64,000 bases of DNA from Amycolatopsis oliviviridis. Its GTDB lineage: Bacteria; Actinomycetota; Actinomycetes; Mycobacteriales; Pseudonocardiaceae. The position numbers and the translations under genes were made by a program. The DNA lies in the NCBI RefSeq assembly GCF_014654365.1, contig NZ_BNAY01000002.1, positions 929,718-993,717 on the forward strand, in the 5' to 3' direction. Under the pieces are notes generated by a model, which was not told where the DNA came from, did no database searches, and saw nothing but the letters and a program-made list of their open reading frames with translations. The first letter of the stretch is position 1, and every line of letters begins with the position of its first letter. Of the stretch, positions 30,053 through 39,800 are shown piece after piece.

Positions 30053-30409
30053 ATGAATTCCGCCTACCTCACCGTGGCCATCGTGACGATCGTGCTCAAC
30101 GCCGGGATCGCCGCCGCCGACTTCGCGCGGGTCCCGTTCGTGCTCAAGAACTCCGGCGAAGTCGACGTGCCCTCGTCCTGGATCCCGCCGCTGGCCACGC
30201 TGAAGGCGGCGGGCGCCGCCGGACTGCTGCTCGGCCTTCTCGGCGTGCCGTTCATCGGGACCGCGGCGGCCGCCGGGCTCGTGCTGTTCTACGTCGGCGC
30301 CGTCATCACCCATGTGCGCGCCCGCGTCCTCTACAACATCGCCTTCCCCGGGGGCTTCCTCGCGCTGGCGGTGGCGACCTTCGTCCTCGATCTCGCTCAG
30401 GCCAGGTAG
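30053..30409 (+). CDS. DoxX-like membrane protein
   Basis: This 118-residue protein has four hydrophobic helices (about 3-22, 44-62, 68-85 and 92-113), the layout of small DoxX-family proteins. Members are linked to redox or quinone chemistry at the membrane in a few cases, but most are uncharacterised. The stop lies 13 bp inside the 3' end of the convergent P-loop gene, so the two overlap. GGAAAG precedes the ATG. Function unknown. Confidence 0.65.
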   Translation: MNSAYLTVAIVTIVLNAGIAAADFARVPFVLKNSGEVDVPSSWIPPLATLKAAGAAGLLLGLLGVPFIGTAAAAGLVLFYVGAVITHVRARVLYNIAFPGGFLALAVATFVLDLAQAR

Positions 30410-31062
30410 GGAGCGAAGTGTGCGGCGACGACATCCGCGACCGCGTCGGCGTCTTGTGAGCCGTCGATCTCCAGCACCCGGATGCCGAGCCCTTTCGCGG
30501 CGCGGACCGCGTCCTCGGCGACAAGCCGATCCCGCTCGATCCGGTTGCGCTGCGCCCGCGCGGGATCGCTGACCCGCTGTACGACCGCGGCGGCGCGAGG
30601 CAGGACGCGGAGCTGGTGCTCGCGGAAGTCGCCGGTGGGCACCATGACGATCATCCGTCGCGGCGAATCCAAGAGCGGCGCGACGAGCTCCGGGCGCAAT
30701 CCCCAGCCCTCGGCGAGGATCGGACGTCCGGAGACCAGCGCGCGCAGATCGTCCAGCGCCCACTCGAACCGCGCAGGGAACCCGGCGATCGTGTCGGCCG
30801 CCATCCGCTCGGGCGTGGTGTCGACCCACACGGTGTCCGGGTCGGGATCTGCGGCGGGCAAACCGTTGTGGACGCGATGGGCGACGCGGCGATCCTGGTG
30901 GGCGCGCGCGTCGTGGAAGTCGTAGTGGTAGACGGTGATGCCATGGCGGTGCGCCAGCAGCCGGGAGACGGTGGACTTTCCCGCCCACTGACCGCCGCAG
31001 ATCCACAACGCCTGGCCGAGGGTGCCGAAGGGATCGACGACCGGACTGTCCTTTTCCGCCAC
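30397..31062 (-). CDS. P-loop NTPase / kinase-like protein
   Basis: This 221-residue protein has a clear Walker A (GGQWAGKST at about 23-31). It resembles small AAA-type nucleotide or metabolite kinases with a C-terminal arginine-rich lid (PARAQRNRIERDRLVAED). The substrate is not identifiable. The GTG start at 31062 has GGAGG 7 nt upstream. Unusually, the nrdJ-terminal hairpin (31076-31132) stops only 13 nt before this start, touching the Shine-Dalgarno region, so any transcript from nrdJ must pass the hairpin. The 3' end overlaps the convergent DoxX-like gene by 13 bp. Confidence 0.7.
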   Translation of the reverse strand: MAEKDSPVVDPFGTLGQALWICGGQWAGKSTVSRLLAHRHGITVYHYDFHDARAHQDRRVAHRVHNGLPAADPDPDTVWVDTTPERMAADTIAGFPARFEWALDDLRALVSGRPILAEGWGLRPELVAPLLDSPRRMIVMVPTGDFREHQLRVLPRAAAVVQRVSDPARAQRNRIERDRLVAEDAVRAAKGLGIRVLEIDGSQDADAVADVVAAHFAPYLA

Positions 31063-31075
31063 GTACTCGCCTCCG

Positions 31076-31132
31076 ATGTCAGGAAAGGGTCTTTCAAGAC
31101 ACTATTCGTCTTGAAAGACCCTTTCCTGACAT
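31076..31132. repeat. inverted repeat after nrdJ (GAA-N7-TTC family)
   Basis: Perfect 25-nt arms flank a 7-nt loop; the core GAAAGGGTCTTTC is at 31083-31095. It lies 10 nt past the nrdJ stop and just before the ribosome binding site of the next gene on the same strand. This is the only family member that sits directly in front of a gene. Confidence 0.85.
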
Positions 31133-31142
31133 TCGCCGAAGA

Positions 31143-33959
<2,817 letters not shown>

Positions 33960-33992
33960 GGGTCTTCCCTCACTCCCACGCGGGAGGCGGCA

Positions 33993-34481
33993 TCAGCCGT
34001 CTTTCGCGTCTTGATCGCTCTCGTCCGGTGCGGCAGCCATGGCCTCACGAAGGTCCGAGATCTCCTTCTCGAAGTCCTCGACCGAGGAGAAGGAGCGGTA
34101 GACACTGGCGAACCGGAGATAGGCGACGCCGTCGAGTTCGCGCAGGGGGCCCAGGATCGCCAGGCCGACCTCGTGACTCGGGATCTCCGCCAGCCCCGCC
34201 GACCGGATCGACTCCTCGACCCGCTGCGCGAGCTGCTGCAGCGCGTCGTCGTCGACCGGCCTGCCCTGACAGGCACGGCGCACCCCCCGGACCACCTTGT
34301 CCCGGCTGAACTGCTCGGTGACCCCGGACCGTTTGACGACGGCGAGCACCATCGTCTCCGAAGTGGTGAAGCGCCGGCCGCAAGCGGCGCACGAGCGCCT
34401 CCGCCGGATCGCCTGACCCTCATCCACCTCTCGGGAGTCGACGACCCGAGAGTCCGCATGCCGGCAGAACGGGCACCTCAT
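33993..34481 (-). CDS. nrdR: transcriptional repressor NrdR
   Basis: This 162-residue regulator of ribonucleotide reductase genes has the N-terminal zinc ribbon (Cys3, Cys6, Cys31, Cys34; MRCPFCRH and [12 protein letters not shown]) and the ATP-cone (about 47-137) that senses ATP/dATP. It should repress its own operon through NrdR boxes; one candidate lies upstream at 34667-34682. The ATG at 34481 gives the family N-terminus exactly; a longer frame upstream is not homologous. Placement between nrdJ and the LysM/lexA pair matches Rv2718c. Confidence 0.95.
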   Translation of the reverse strand: MRCPFCRHADSRVVDSREVDEGQAIRRRRSCAACGRRFTTSETMVLAVVKRSGVTEQFSRDKVVRGVRRACQGRPVDDDALQQLAQRVEESIRSAGLAEIPSHEVGLAILGPLRELDGVAYLRFASVYRSFSSVEDFEKEISDLREAMAAAPDESDQDAKDG

Positions 34482-34578
34482 CCGCCGATCACCTTCCCCT
34501 CCGCGCCGGCCGGTCCCGAGTGGACGCCCGCTCCCCGTCGCCACGCAACGACGGAAAAGATCGACATGTGGATCGATC

Positions 34579-34619
34579 TGTGGACATCCGGTGGGTGAAC
34601 ACCGGCCAGCTGTGGACAA
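34579..34619. promoter_or_regulatory. DnaA-box cluster upstream of nrdR
   Basis: TGTGGACAA at 34611-34619 is the exact complement of the actinobacterial DnaA box TTGTCCACA; TGTGGACAT at 34579-34587 differs in one base. Both lie in the nrdR leader, so DnaA could link reductase supply to replication initiation. Confidence 0.45.
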
Positions 34620-34666
34620 CTGGTACCGAGTCTACCCCAAGCTATGGACCAACTACAGCCATGTAA

Positions 34667-34682
34667 CTACTACATATAGCGG
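34667..34682. promoter_or_regulatory. candidate NrdR box in the 302-nt nrdR/LysM intergenic region
   Basis: CTACATATAG forms the centre of a 16-bp site resembling the NrdR consensus core CTATATATAG. A weaker partner (GCTATGGACC, starting 34641) is closer than the usual spacing. The rest of 34482-34783 holds the nrdR leader, the DnaA boxes and the LysM terminator region, with no further gene. Confidence 0.45.
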
Positions 34683-34783
34683 TGGAGACTAGATCGCAGG
34701 TCGGGCGCACGCAAGCGCAACGGCCGGGTCGATCGGACACGAAAGGGGAGGTCACCCACGGCGGGTGAGAGCGGCTTCCAGGC

Positions 34784-35278
34784 TCACCTCCCGCCCTCCG
34801 CGACCCCGGCCGCGATCGGGACCGTGAGCGGCAGTCCGGGCACGAGAACGACGTCTTGCAGGGAATTGAGTTCCTTGATCTTGTCGACGACCGCGCCGGT
34901 GTCACTGCCTGGCGCGAATCGCGCCGCGAGATCCGTGAGCGTCTCCCCGTCGGAAACGGACACCGTCGTGGTCCGTTCGGGCACCGCGGCGCCCGGGACA
35001 CCGGCCAAGAACAGACCCAATCCGGTGACGACCCCGGCGACGAGCAAGGCCATCCCGGCGAGCGACGGCCACCGGAGCGGGAGCCGCCGGGGCTCCGGAC
35101 ACGCCGGGGCAGGAGTGGCCACGCCAGGACGGCGCCCCGCCACGACTCGCGCCCTGGTCGGCGGGCGCAGGGGCTCGGCACGCCTGCCCCGCACCACCCG
35201 CACGGGCCGGGTGACCCCTGCCGGAACGGGCCCGGGGGAACTGGGCCGCACCAGTCCTCGATCGGCCAGAATCGACAT
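34784..35278 (-). CDS. LysM membrane protein, SOS-controlled division-inhibitor candidate (Rv2719c/DivS/YneA-like)
   Basis: This 164-residue protein has a proline/arginine-rich cytosolic N-terminus, one membrane helix (about 72-93) and an outside LysM domain (about 103-154) that should bind peptidoglycan. Its place divergent from lexA over SOS boxes is that of YneA in Bacillus, DivS in Corynebacterium and Rv2719c (ChiZ) in mycobacteria, all of which restrain division after DNA damage; that role is inferred here. GGAGG is 6 nt before the ATG at 35278. Two tandem LexA boxes lie 60-91 nt upstream. Confidence 0.82.
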   Translation of the reverse strand: MSILADRGLVRPSSPGPVPAGVTRPVRVVRGRRAEPLRPPTRARVVAGRRPGVATPAPACPEPRRLPLRWPSLAGMALLVAGVVTGLGLFLAGVPGAAVPERTTTVSVSDGETLTDLAARFAPGSDTGAVVDKIKELNSLQDVVLVPGLPLTVPIAAGVAEGGR

Positions 35279-35337
35279 CGGAACCTCCTCGCAACTCCTG
35301 CTGCACTCGGCGCCGGGCCGGAACCCGGCGATCAAGA

Positions 35338-35369
35338 TCGAACACTCGTTCTATCGAACGTCCGTGCGA
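35338..35369. promoter_or_regulatory. two adjacent SOS (LexA) boxes
   Basis: TCGAACACTCGTTCTA (35338-35353) and TCGAACGTCCGTGCGA (35354-35369) abut without a gap. Each has one mismatch to the actinobacterial consensus TCGAAC-N4-GTTCGA. They face the LysM gene. The surrounding 320-nt region holds only regulatory sequence. Confidence 0.8.
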
Positions 35370-35417
35370 ATGTGTACCACCTCCCACCGACAAAAATCGA
35401 GCGACACGGCGTGTCCA

Positions 35418-35457
35418 TCGAACAGATGTTTGAAATCGCCGCCCCGGCGGGCTAACG
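35418..35457 (+). promoter_or_regulatory. lexA promoter with overlapping SOS box
   Basis: SOS box TCGAACAGATGTTTGA (35418-35433, one mismatch) covers the -35 TTGAAA (35430-35435); the -10 TAACGT (35452-35457) follows at 16 nt. LexA binding would block its own promoter. The predicted leader to the lexA start is about 135 nt. Confidence 0.75.
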
Positions 35458-35598
35458 TCGTTGACCAGGGCGTCTGCTGCGCGGACGCCGCCGGTGCCGT
35501 GGGCGGGGAAGATCGTCCGCCACCGGCGAAGACACGCGAAGTCGGTCCGGGGGAACCGGACGCACTGGGAGGCGACGCAGAGATGAAGGAGCGAGACG

Positions 35599-36315
35599 GT
35601 GGCTAAGGAGAGCAAGGCGGGGAACGCGCCTAGGGGCTCGGGCAAGGTGCGCGCCTTGCCCGAGGTCTACGAGGTGGACGAGACCCTGACCGTGCGTCAG
35701 CAGCAGGTTCTCGACGTGATCAAACTGTGGGTGAGCCGCTTCGGCTACCCGCCGAGTGTGCGTGAGATCGGCGAGGCGGTCGGGCTGACCTCCACCTCGT
35801 CGGTGTCGCACCAGTTGCAGGCCCTGCAGCGCAAGGGTTATCTGCGACGCGACCCGAACCGCCCGCGTGCGGTGGGTGTGCTCGCCACGACGGACGACAA
35901 CCCGATGGGCATAGACGTCGAGCAGCCGCAGTCGGCCGCGAAGGCCGCGTACGTCCCGCTCGTCGGCCGGATCGCCGCCGGTGGGCCGGTGCTGGCGGAG
36001 CAGGCGATCGAAGACGTCTTCCCGCTGCCGCGGGAGATCGTCGGTGAAGGCGAGCTCTTCCTGCTCAGCGTCACCGGTGACTCGATGGTCGACGCCGCCA
36101 TCACCGACGGCGACTGGGTCGTCGTGCGCCAGCAGCCGACGGCCGACCCCGGCGAGATCGTGGCGGCGATGATCGACGGCGAGGCGACGGTCAAGACCTT
36201 CAAGCGCAAGGACGGCCACATCTGGCTGATGCCGCACAACGAGGCGTACGAGCCCATCCCGGGTGACGACGCCACGATCCTCGGCAAGGTCGTCGCCGTT
36301 CTCCGCAGGCTGTGA
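35599..36315 (+). CDS. lexA: SOS repressor LexA
   Basis: This 238-residue repressor undergoes RecA-stimulated self-cleavage. The winged-helix DNA-binding domain is at about 28-95. The cleavage site is Ala127-Gly128 (IAAGGP), and the catalytic dyad is Ser162 (GDSMVD) and Lys199 (VKTFK). The GTG start at 35599 has GGAG about 8 nt upstream. It is divergent from the LysM gene with three SOS boxes in the 320-nt gap, so it is autoregulated. Position matches Rv2720. Confidence 0.96.
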   Translation: MAKESKAGNAPRGSGKVRALPEVYEVDETLTVRQQQVLDVIKLWVSRFGYPPSVREIGEAVGLTSTSSVSHQLQALQRKGYLRRDPNRPRAVGVLATTDDNPMGIDVEQPQSAAKAAYVPLVGRIAAGGPVLAEQAIEDVFPLPREIVGEGELFLLSVTGDSMVDAAITDGDWVVVRQQPTADPGEIVAAMIDGEATVKTFKRKDGHIWLMPHNEAYEPIPGDDATILGKVVAVLRRL

Positions 36316-36395
36316 TCTCCGCCGCGCGCTAACGAACCGGAGCGCGCCGGGATCCCGGGTCGTTCGTGGCCCGGGTCAGACTCGGCAAGCTTCGG

Positions 36396-37409
36396 TCAGG
36401 CGCGGCGTTTGCGGAGTTTGCCGACCAGCAGCAGGCCGCCGATCACGACGATCGCGGCGATACCGACCTGGACGTACGGGAAATCGGACCCCTGGCCCGT
36501 GCCACCGGCCGCGGACGTCCCGCCCGACGTGCTGCCCTCGGATTTCGCCGCTTCAACGGCGAGTGCCGCCGCGCCCTTCACCGCGCGGATCTGCTCCCCG
36601 ACGCCCTCCCCGCCGGAAAGCAAGGTCCCGTCGGGATCGAAGGCGATCGCCTCGCCCTGCTTCTCGTTCGGCAGGGGCACCCGCACGGGTTCGCGCTGCA
36701 GCGCGCTCTTCAGGTCCCCGTCGGTGACGGCGTAGAGGTAGGCGTCGGTGTAGGTCCGCAGCGCGACCACCGAGCCGTCGGCCATCGACGCCGCCCCGGT
36801 CACCGTCATCGACCCGATCGAGCCGACCGGGCCGCCCGGCGTCGAGGTTTCCTTGATCTGGAGGGAACCCACGCTCTCCAGCGGGGTCGGGCCGGGGCTG
36901 GCGAGCGGTCCGGTCGGACGATAGACCTTCGCGTCGCCGAAGACGTCCTTGGTGATCAGGTACGGCGTGCCCGAGCGATCCATGATGAGCGCTTCGACGT
37001 CGTGTTGCCCGTCGGGATAGGTGAGGCGGTGGATCTTCGCCTCACCCCGCGGGGTCAGTGAGATCAGCGCGACCGTGTCCCGCCGCTTGCGGTTGTCGCC
37101 GGTGTCGGAAAGCCAGAAGGTGCCGTCGGCGGTGCGGGCGAGATCTTCGGGGTCGTAAGGATCCGTCGAGGACGAGATGACCTTCTGGACCTTGCAGTCA
37201 CGGCCGAGGACGAAGACCTGCGTCTTGGTGCCGCCGTCGTTGAGCGCGTACAGGTGCTCGCCGTCGGAGACGAGGCCGGAAAGTTCGCTGAGCCGGGAGT
37301 CGCTGTTCTTGCACATCGGCTGCGGTGCCGGGGCTTCCTGTGCCACGGCGGGAGCCGACCCGCCGATGAACGCCGCCAGCACGAACGCCGCCGCGATAAG
37401 CCCCCGCAC
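36396..37409 (-). CDS. exported beta-propeller-like protein with C-terminal membrane anchor
   Basis: This 337-residue protein has a signal peptide (about 1-25, AAAFVLAAFIGGSAPAVA), a body with repeated short strand motifs (SELSGLVSDGEHLYALNDGG, then TADGTFWLSDTGDN) like NHL/esterase-like propellers, a Ser/Gly/Thr-rich linker and a final membrane helix followed by KLRKRRA. It would be held on the outside of the membrane. The GTG at 37409 is chosen for GGAGG 5 nt upstream; a longer frame crosses that site. Function unknown. It is convergent with lexA, with only 80 nt and no clear terminator. Confidence 0.75.
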   Translation of the reverse strand: MRGLIAAAFVLAAFIGGSAPAVAQEAPAPQPMCKNSDSRLSELSGLVSDGEHLYALNDGGTKTQVFVLGRDCKVQKVISSSTDPYDPEDLARTADGTFWLSDTGDNRKRRDTVALISLTPRGEAKIHRLTYPDGQHDVEALIMDRSGTPYLITKDVFGDAKVYRPTGPLASPGPTPLESVGSLQIKETSTPGGPVGSIGSMTVTGAASMADGSVVALRTYTDAYLYAVTDGDLKSALQREPVRVPLPNEKQGEAIAFDPDGTLLSGGEGVGEQIRAVKGAAALAVEAAKSEGSTSGGTSAAGGTGQGSDFPYVQVGIAAIVVIGGLLLVGKLRKRRA

Positions 37410-37562
37410 ATCCACCTCCGTACCTGTGGAACCCCTGAAGCCCCACACTACGGAGACGTCCGGGACGGCGCGCAGTTCGGTGCGAACGCCGAGATGAGGC
37501 GGAATGTCGCGAAGGCCACTTTCAACCGCGAACGACTCGTGAGCGGTGCCGGCGGAGGCGTG

Positions 37563-37702
37563 ATTCGCGTGATGGAACACCGAACTCGCGTGTTTGAAGG
37601 CGGAACTCGCGTGACTGGAGGCCGCACTCAGGTGTTCGGCGTCTGATCACGCGAGTTCCGGCTCCAAGCACGCGAATCCCGTGCCTGATCACCTGAGTTC
37701 GG
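37563..37702. repeat. array of GAACTCGCGTGA-type motifs in inverted orientation
   Basis: Within 140 nt there are about seven copies or variants of one ~12-nt word. On the + strand: ATTCGCGTGAT (37563), GAACTCGCGTG (37582), GGAACTCGCGTGA (37602), ACTCAGGTG (37626). As reverse complement: GATCACGCGAGTTCCG (37645), GCACGCGAATCCC (37668), GATCACCTGAGTTCGG (37687). The copies could fold into a long irregular stem. This accounts for most of the gene-free stretch 37410-37764 together with the next hairpin; 37410-37562 holds only the upstream region of the exported protein gene. Confidence 0.65.
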
Positions 37703-37764
37703 CAAGTACGTGAAGGCCCCCTTCACTGCGTCTAACGCAAGGAAGGGGGCCTTCACGTACTTGC
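37702..37764. repeat. inverted repeat, hflX terminator (GAA-N7-TTC family)
   Basis: Perfect 23-nt arms (starting GCAAGTACGTGAAGG) enclose 17 nt that form a smaller TGCGT/ACGCA stem. The core GAAGGCCCCCTTC is at 37712-37724. It directly abuts the hflX stop. Its arm shares AAGTACRTGAAGGCCCCC with the element at 54378. Confidence 0.85.
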
Positions 37765-39198
37765 TTACAGAGCCGAGCCGTCCGTCTGGAAGTCGCTCAG
37801 CGCCGCGGCCAGCTCGGGCCTGCCGCGGACGAGCAGCCGCGTACCGGTCTCGACGTGCTCCTCTTCCAGCACCTCGCCGTCGGCGTGGGCGCGCGAGACG
37901 AGTTCGCCCCGCGAGTACGGGATCAGCACCTCGACCACGACCTCCGGCCGCGGCAGCCGTTCCGCGATCACCTCGGCCAGCTCCGTGATCCCGGTGCCGG
38001 TCCGCGCCGACACCTGCACCGAACCGGCGAGCTGGTGCCGCAACCGGGCCAGCGACACCTCGTCGGCGGCGTCGGCCTTGTTGATCACCAGCAGCTCCGG
38101 CGGGAGCGGCTCGGAACGGCGCTTCGTGATCTCGGCGAGCACTTCGCGTACCGCGTTGACCTGCTCCTCCGGCGTCGGGTCGGAACCGTCGACGACGTGG
38201 ACGAGCAGGTCGGCGCTCGCCGCCTCCTCCAGCGTCGACCGGAACGCGTCCACCAGCTGGTGCGGCAGGTGCCGCACGAAACCGACGGTGTCGGTCAGCG
38301 TGTAGGTGCGGCCGTCGGGGGTCTGCGCCCGCCGGGTCGTCGGATCCAGCGTGGCGAACAGCGCGTCCTCGACCAGCACCCCGGCGCCGGTCAGCGCGTT
38401 GAGCAGGCTCGACTTGCCGGCGTTGGTGTAGCCGACGATCGCGACGCTCGGCACCTCGTTGGCCACCCGGCGACCGCGTTTGGTCTCGCGGATGGTGTCC
38501 ATCGCGGCGATCTCGCGACGCAGCTTCGACACGCGCTTGTTGATCCGCCGGCGGTCGGTTTCGAGCTTCGTCTCACCGGGACCACGCAGACCCACACCAC
38601 CGTTGGCGCCGCCCGCCCGGCCACCGGCCTGCCGGGACAGCGCCGCACCCCACCCGCGGAGCCGCGGGATCAGGTACTGCAACTGGGCCAGCTCGACCTG
38701 CGCCTTGCCTTCCTTGGAGCGGGCGTGCTGCGCGAAGATGTCGAGGATCAGGGCGGTGCGGTCGATGACCTTCACCTTGACCTTCTCCTCCAGCTGGCGC
38801 AGCTGGCCCGGCGAGAGCTCACCGTCGCAGATGACCGTGTCGGCGCCGGTGGCCGTCACGATCCCCCGCAGTTCCTTGACCTTGCCCGAGCCGATGTAGG
38901 TGGCGGGATCCGGGCGGATCCGCCGCTGCACCAGGCCTTCCAGTACCTCGGAGCCCGCCGTTTCGGCGAGCCGGGCGAGTTCGGCGAGCGAGGCCTCGGA
39001 CTGGAGGGCAGTGCCCTCGGTCCACACACCGACCAGAACGACGCGCTCCAGGCGCAGCTGCCGGTATTCGACCTCGGTGACATCCGCGAGTTCGGTGGAC
39101 AGGCCCGCTACCCGGCGGAGCGAGGCGCGGTCCTCGAGCTCCAGTTCGCCGGTCGAAGGGTCCATGTCGTTCAGATCGTTGTGTGTCAGTTCCGTCAT
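37765..39198 (-). CDS. hflX: GTPase HflX
   Basis: This 477-residue ribosome-associated GTPase splits or rescues stalled 70S ribosomes under stress in studied bacteria. The N-terminal HflX domain is followed by a Gly-rich linker (RAGGANGGVGLRGPGETKLE) and the G domain with G1 GYTNAGKSS, G3 DTVGF and G4 NKAD. Length is usual for actinobacteria, with a short N-terminal extension. GGAGG lies 5 nt before the ATG at 39198. The TAA stop touches the 37702-37764 hairpin. It is the Rv2725c position, although the ArsR/MFS pair separates it here from dapF. Confidence 0.95.
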   Translation of the reverse strand: MTELTHNDLNDMDPSTGELELEDRASLRRVAGLSTELADVTEVEYRQLRLERVVLVGVWTEGTALQSEASLAELARLAETAGSEVLEGLVQRRIRPDPATYIGSGKVKELRGIVTATGADTVICDGELSPGQLRQLEEKVKVKVIDRTALILDIFAQHARSKEGKAQVELAQLQYLIPRLRGWGAALSRQAGGRAGGANGGVGLRGPGETKLETDRRRINKRVSKLRREIAAMDTIRETKRGRRVANEVPSVAIVGYTNAGKSSLLNALTGAGVLVEDALFATLDPTTRRAQTPDGRTYTLTDTVGFVRHLPHQLVDAFRSTLEEAASADLLVHVVDGSDPTPEEQVNAVREVLAEITKRRSEPLPPELLVINKADAADEVSLARLRHQLAGSVQVSARTGTGITELAEVIAERLPRPEVVVEVLIPYSRGELVSRAHADGEVLEEEHVETGTRLLVRGRPELAAALSDFQTDGSAL

Positions 39199-39241
39199 CG
39201 TGCCTCCATGGTCCCACGTTTCGGCGGCGGGACCGAATTCA

Positions 39242-39739
39242 TTACCTGCTGGGATACTTCGACAGGTAGATGGCCGTGCGTTTCGCGTCCGGGTCGATCG
39301 GCCGGGCGATGAAGTCGTCGACCAGCTCCATCAACCGGGTTTCGAACTCGGCGACCTGCTCATCCGGTAGCTGGACCACCAGACGCGTCTGCTGAACCTC
39401 GTCGAATCCCACATCGGCGATTTCGGCCAGATAAGCCTCGAAGATCGCCTGATCGATCCCCCTGTCGCTGGAATCAAGATGCCAGGACAACCCGGTCGAG
39501 CGATACGGAATTTCTTTCGCACCGCGCGTGCCGCGTCGTGGCGGGAGCGCTTCGAGGAACCCCGTGTCGACGAGTTTGCGCACGTGGTGCAGCGTCGTCG
39601 CCGGGTCGCGATCGAGTCGTCCGGCGAGTTCCTTGTTGGTCAGCGCCTCGGAGAAGGTCAACCGGATGATGCGCAGCCTTATTCCGGAGGCCATCGCGGC
39701 GATCTCGGCCTCGGTGGCGGCACGTCGTGGAGTGGGCAC
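39242..39739 (-). CDS. ArsR-like winged-helix regulator
   Basis: This 165-residue protein has a winged-helix domain near the N-terminus (RIIRLTFSEALTNKELAGRL, then DPATTLHHVRKLVDTGFL) and a C-terminal helical half. No metal-binding cysteines are visible, so it probably senses an organic ligand. The GTG at 39739 is the start; TAGGCT lies exactly 6 nt before it with no ribosome binding site, so the mRNA is probably leaderless. It is divergent from an MFS exporter, with a strong palindrome between them, and most likely represses that exporter. Confidence 0.82.
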   Translation of the reverse strand: MPTPRRAATEAEIAAMASGIRLRIIRLTFSEALTNKELAGRLDRDPATTLHHVRKLVDTGFLEALPPRRGTRGAKEIPYRSTGLSWHLDSSDRGIDQAIFEAYLAEIADVGFDEVQQTRLVVQLPDEQVAEFETRLMELVDDFIARPIDPDAKRTAIYLSKYPSR

Positions 39740-39745
39740 CGCGAC

Positions 39746-39751
39746 AGCCTA
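39746..39751 (-). promoter_or_regulatory. leaderless -10 element of the ArsR-like gene
   Basis: TAGGCT on the minus strand, 6 nt before the GTG start. Same hexamer and spacing as the TetR gene at 27305. Confidence 0.55.
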
Positions 39752-39759
39752 GAGCCGAA

Positions 39760-39783
39760 AGTGATTGACAGTTTCCAATCACT
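39760..39783. promoter_or_regulatory. operator between ArsR-like and MFS genes
   Basis: AGTGATTG-N8-CAATCACT is a perfect 8+8 inverted repeat. A consensus-like TTGACA (39765-39770) lies inside it on the + strand, so a bound repressor would cover the MFS promoter; no matching -10 is evident. Confidence 0.6.
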
Positions 39784-39800
39784 CACGCCAAGGTGGCGTC

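Noticed and set aside
33960..33992. Cobalamin riboswitch in front of nrdJ
   Set aside because: Only 33 nt separate nrdR from nrdJ, too short, and no B12-box-like sequence was found in the 302-nt nrdR leader.
37563..37702. CRISP-like repeat array
   Set aside because: Units are about 12 nt, irregularly spaced, in both orientations, and no cas genes are present.
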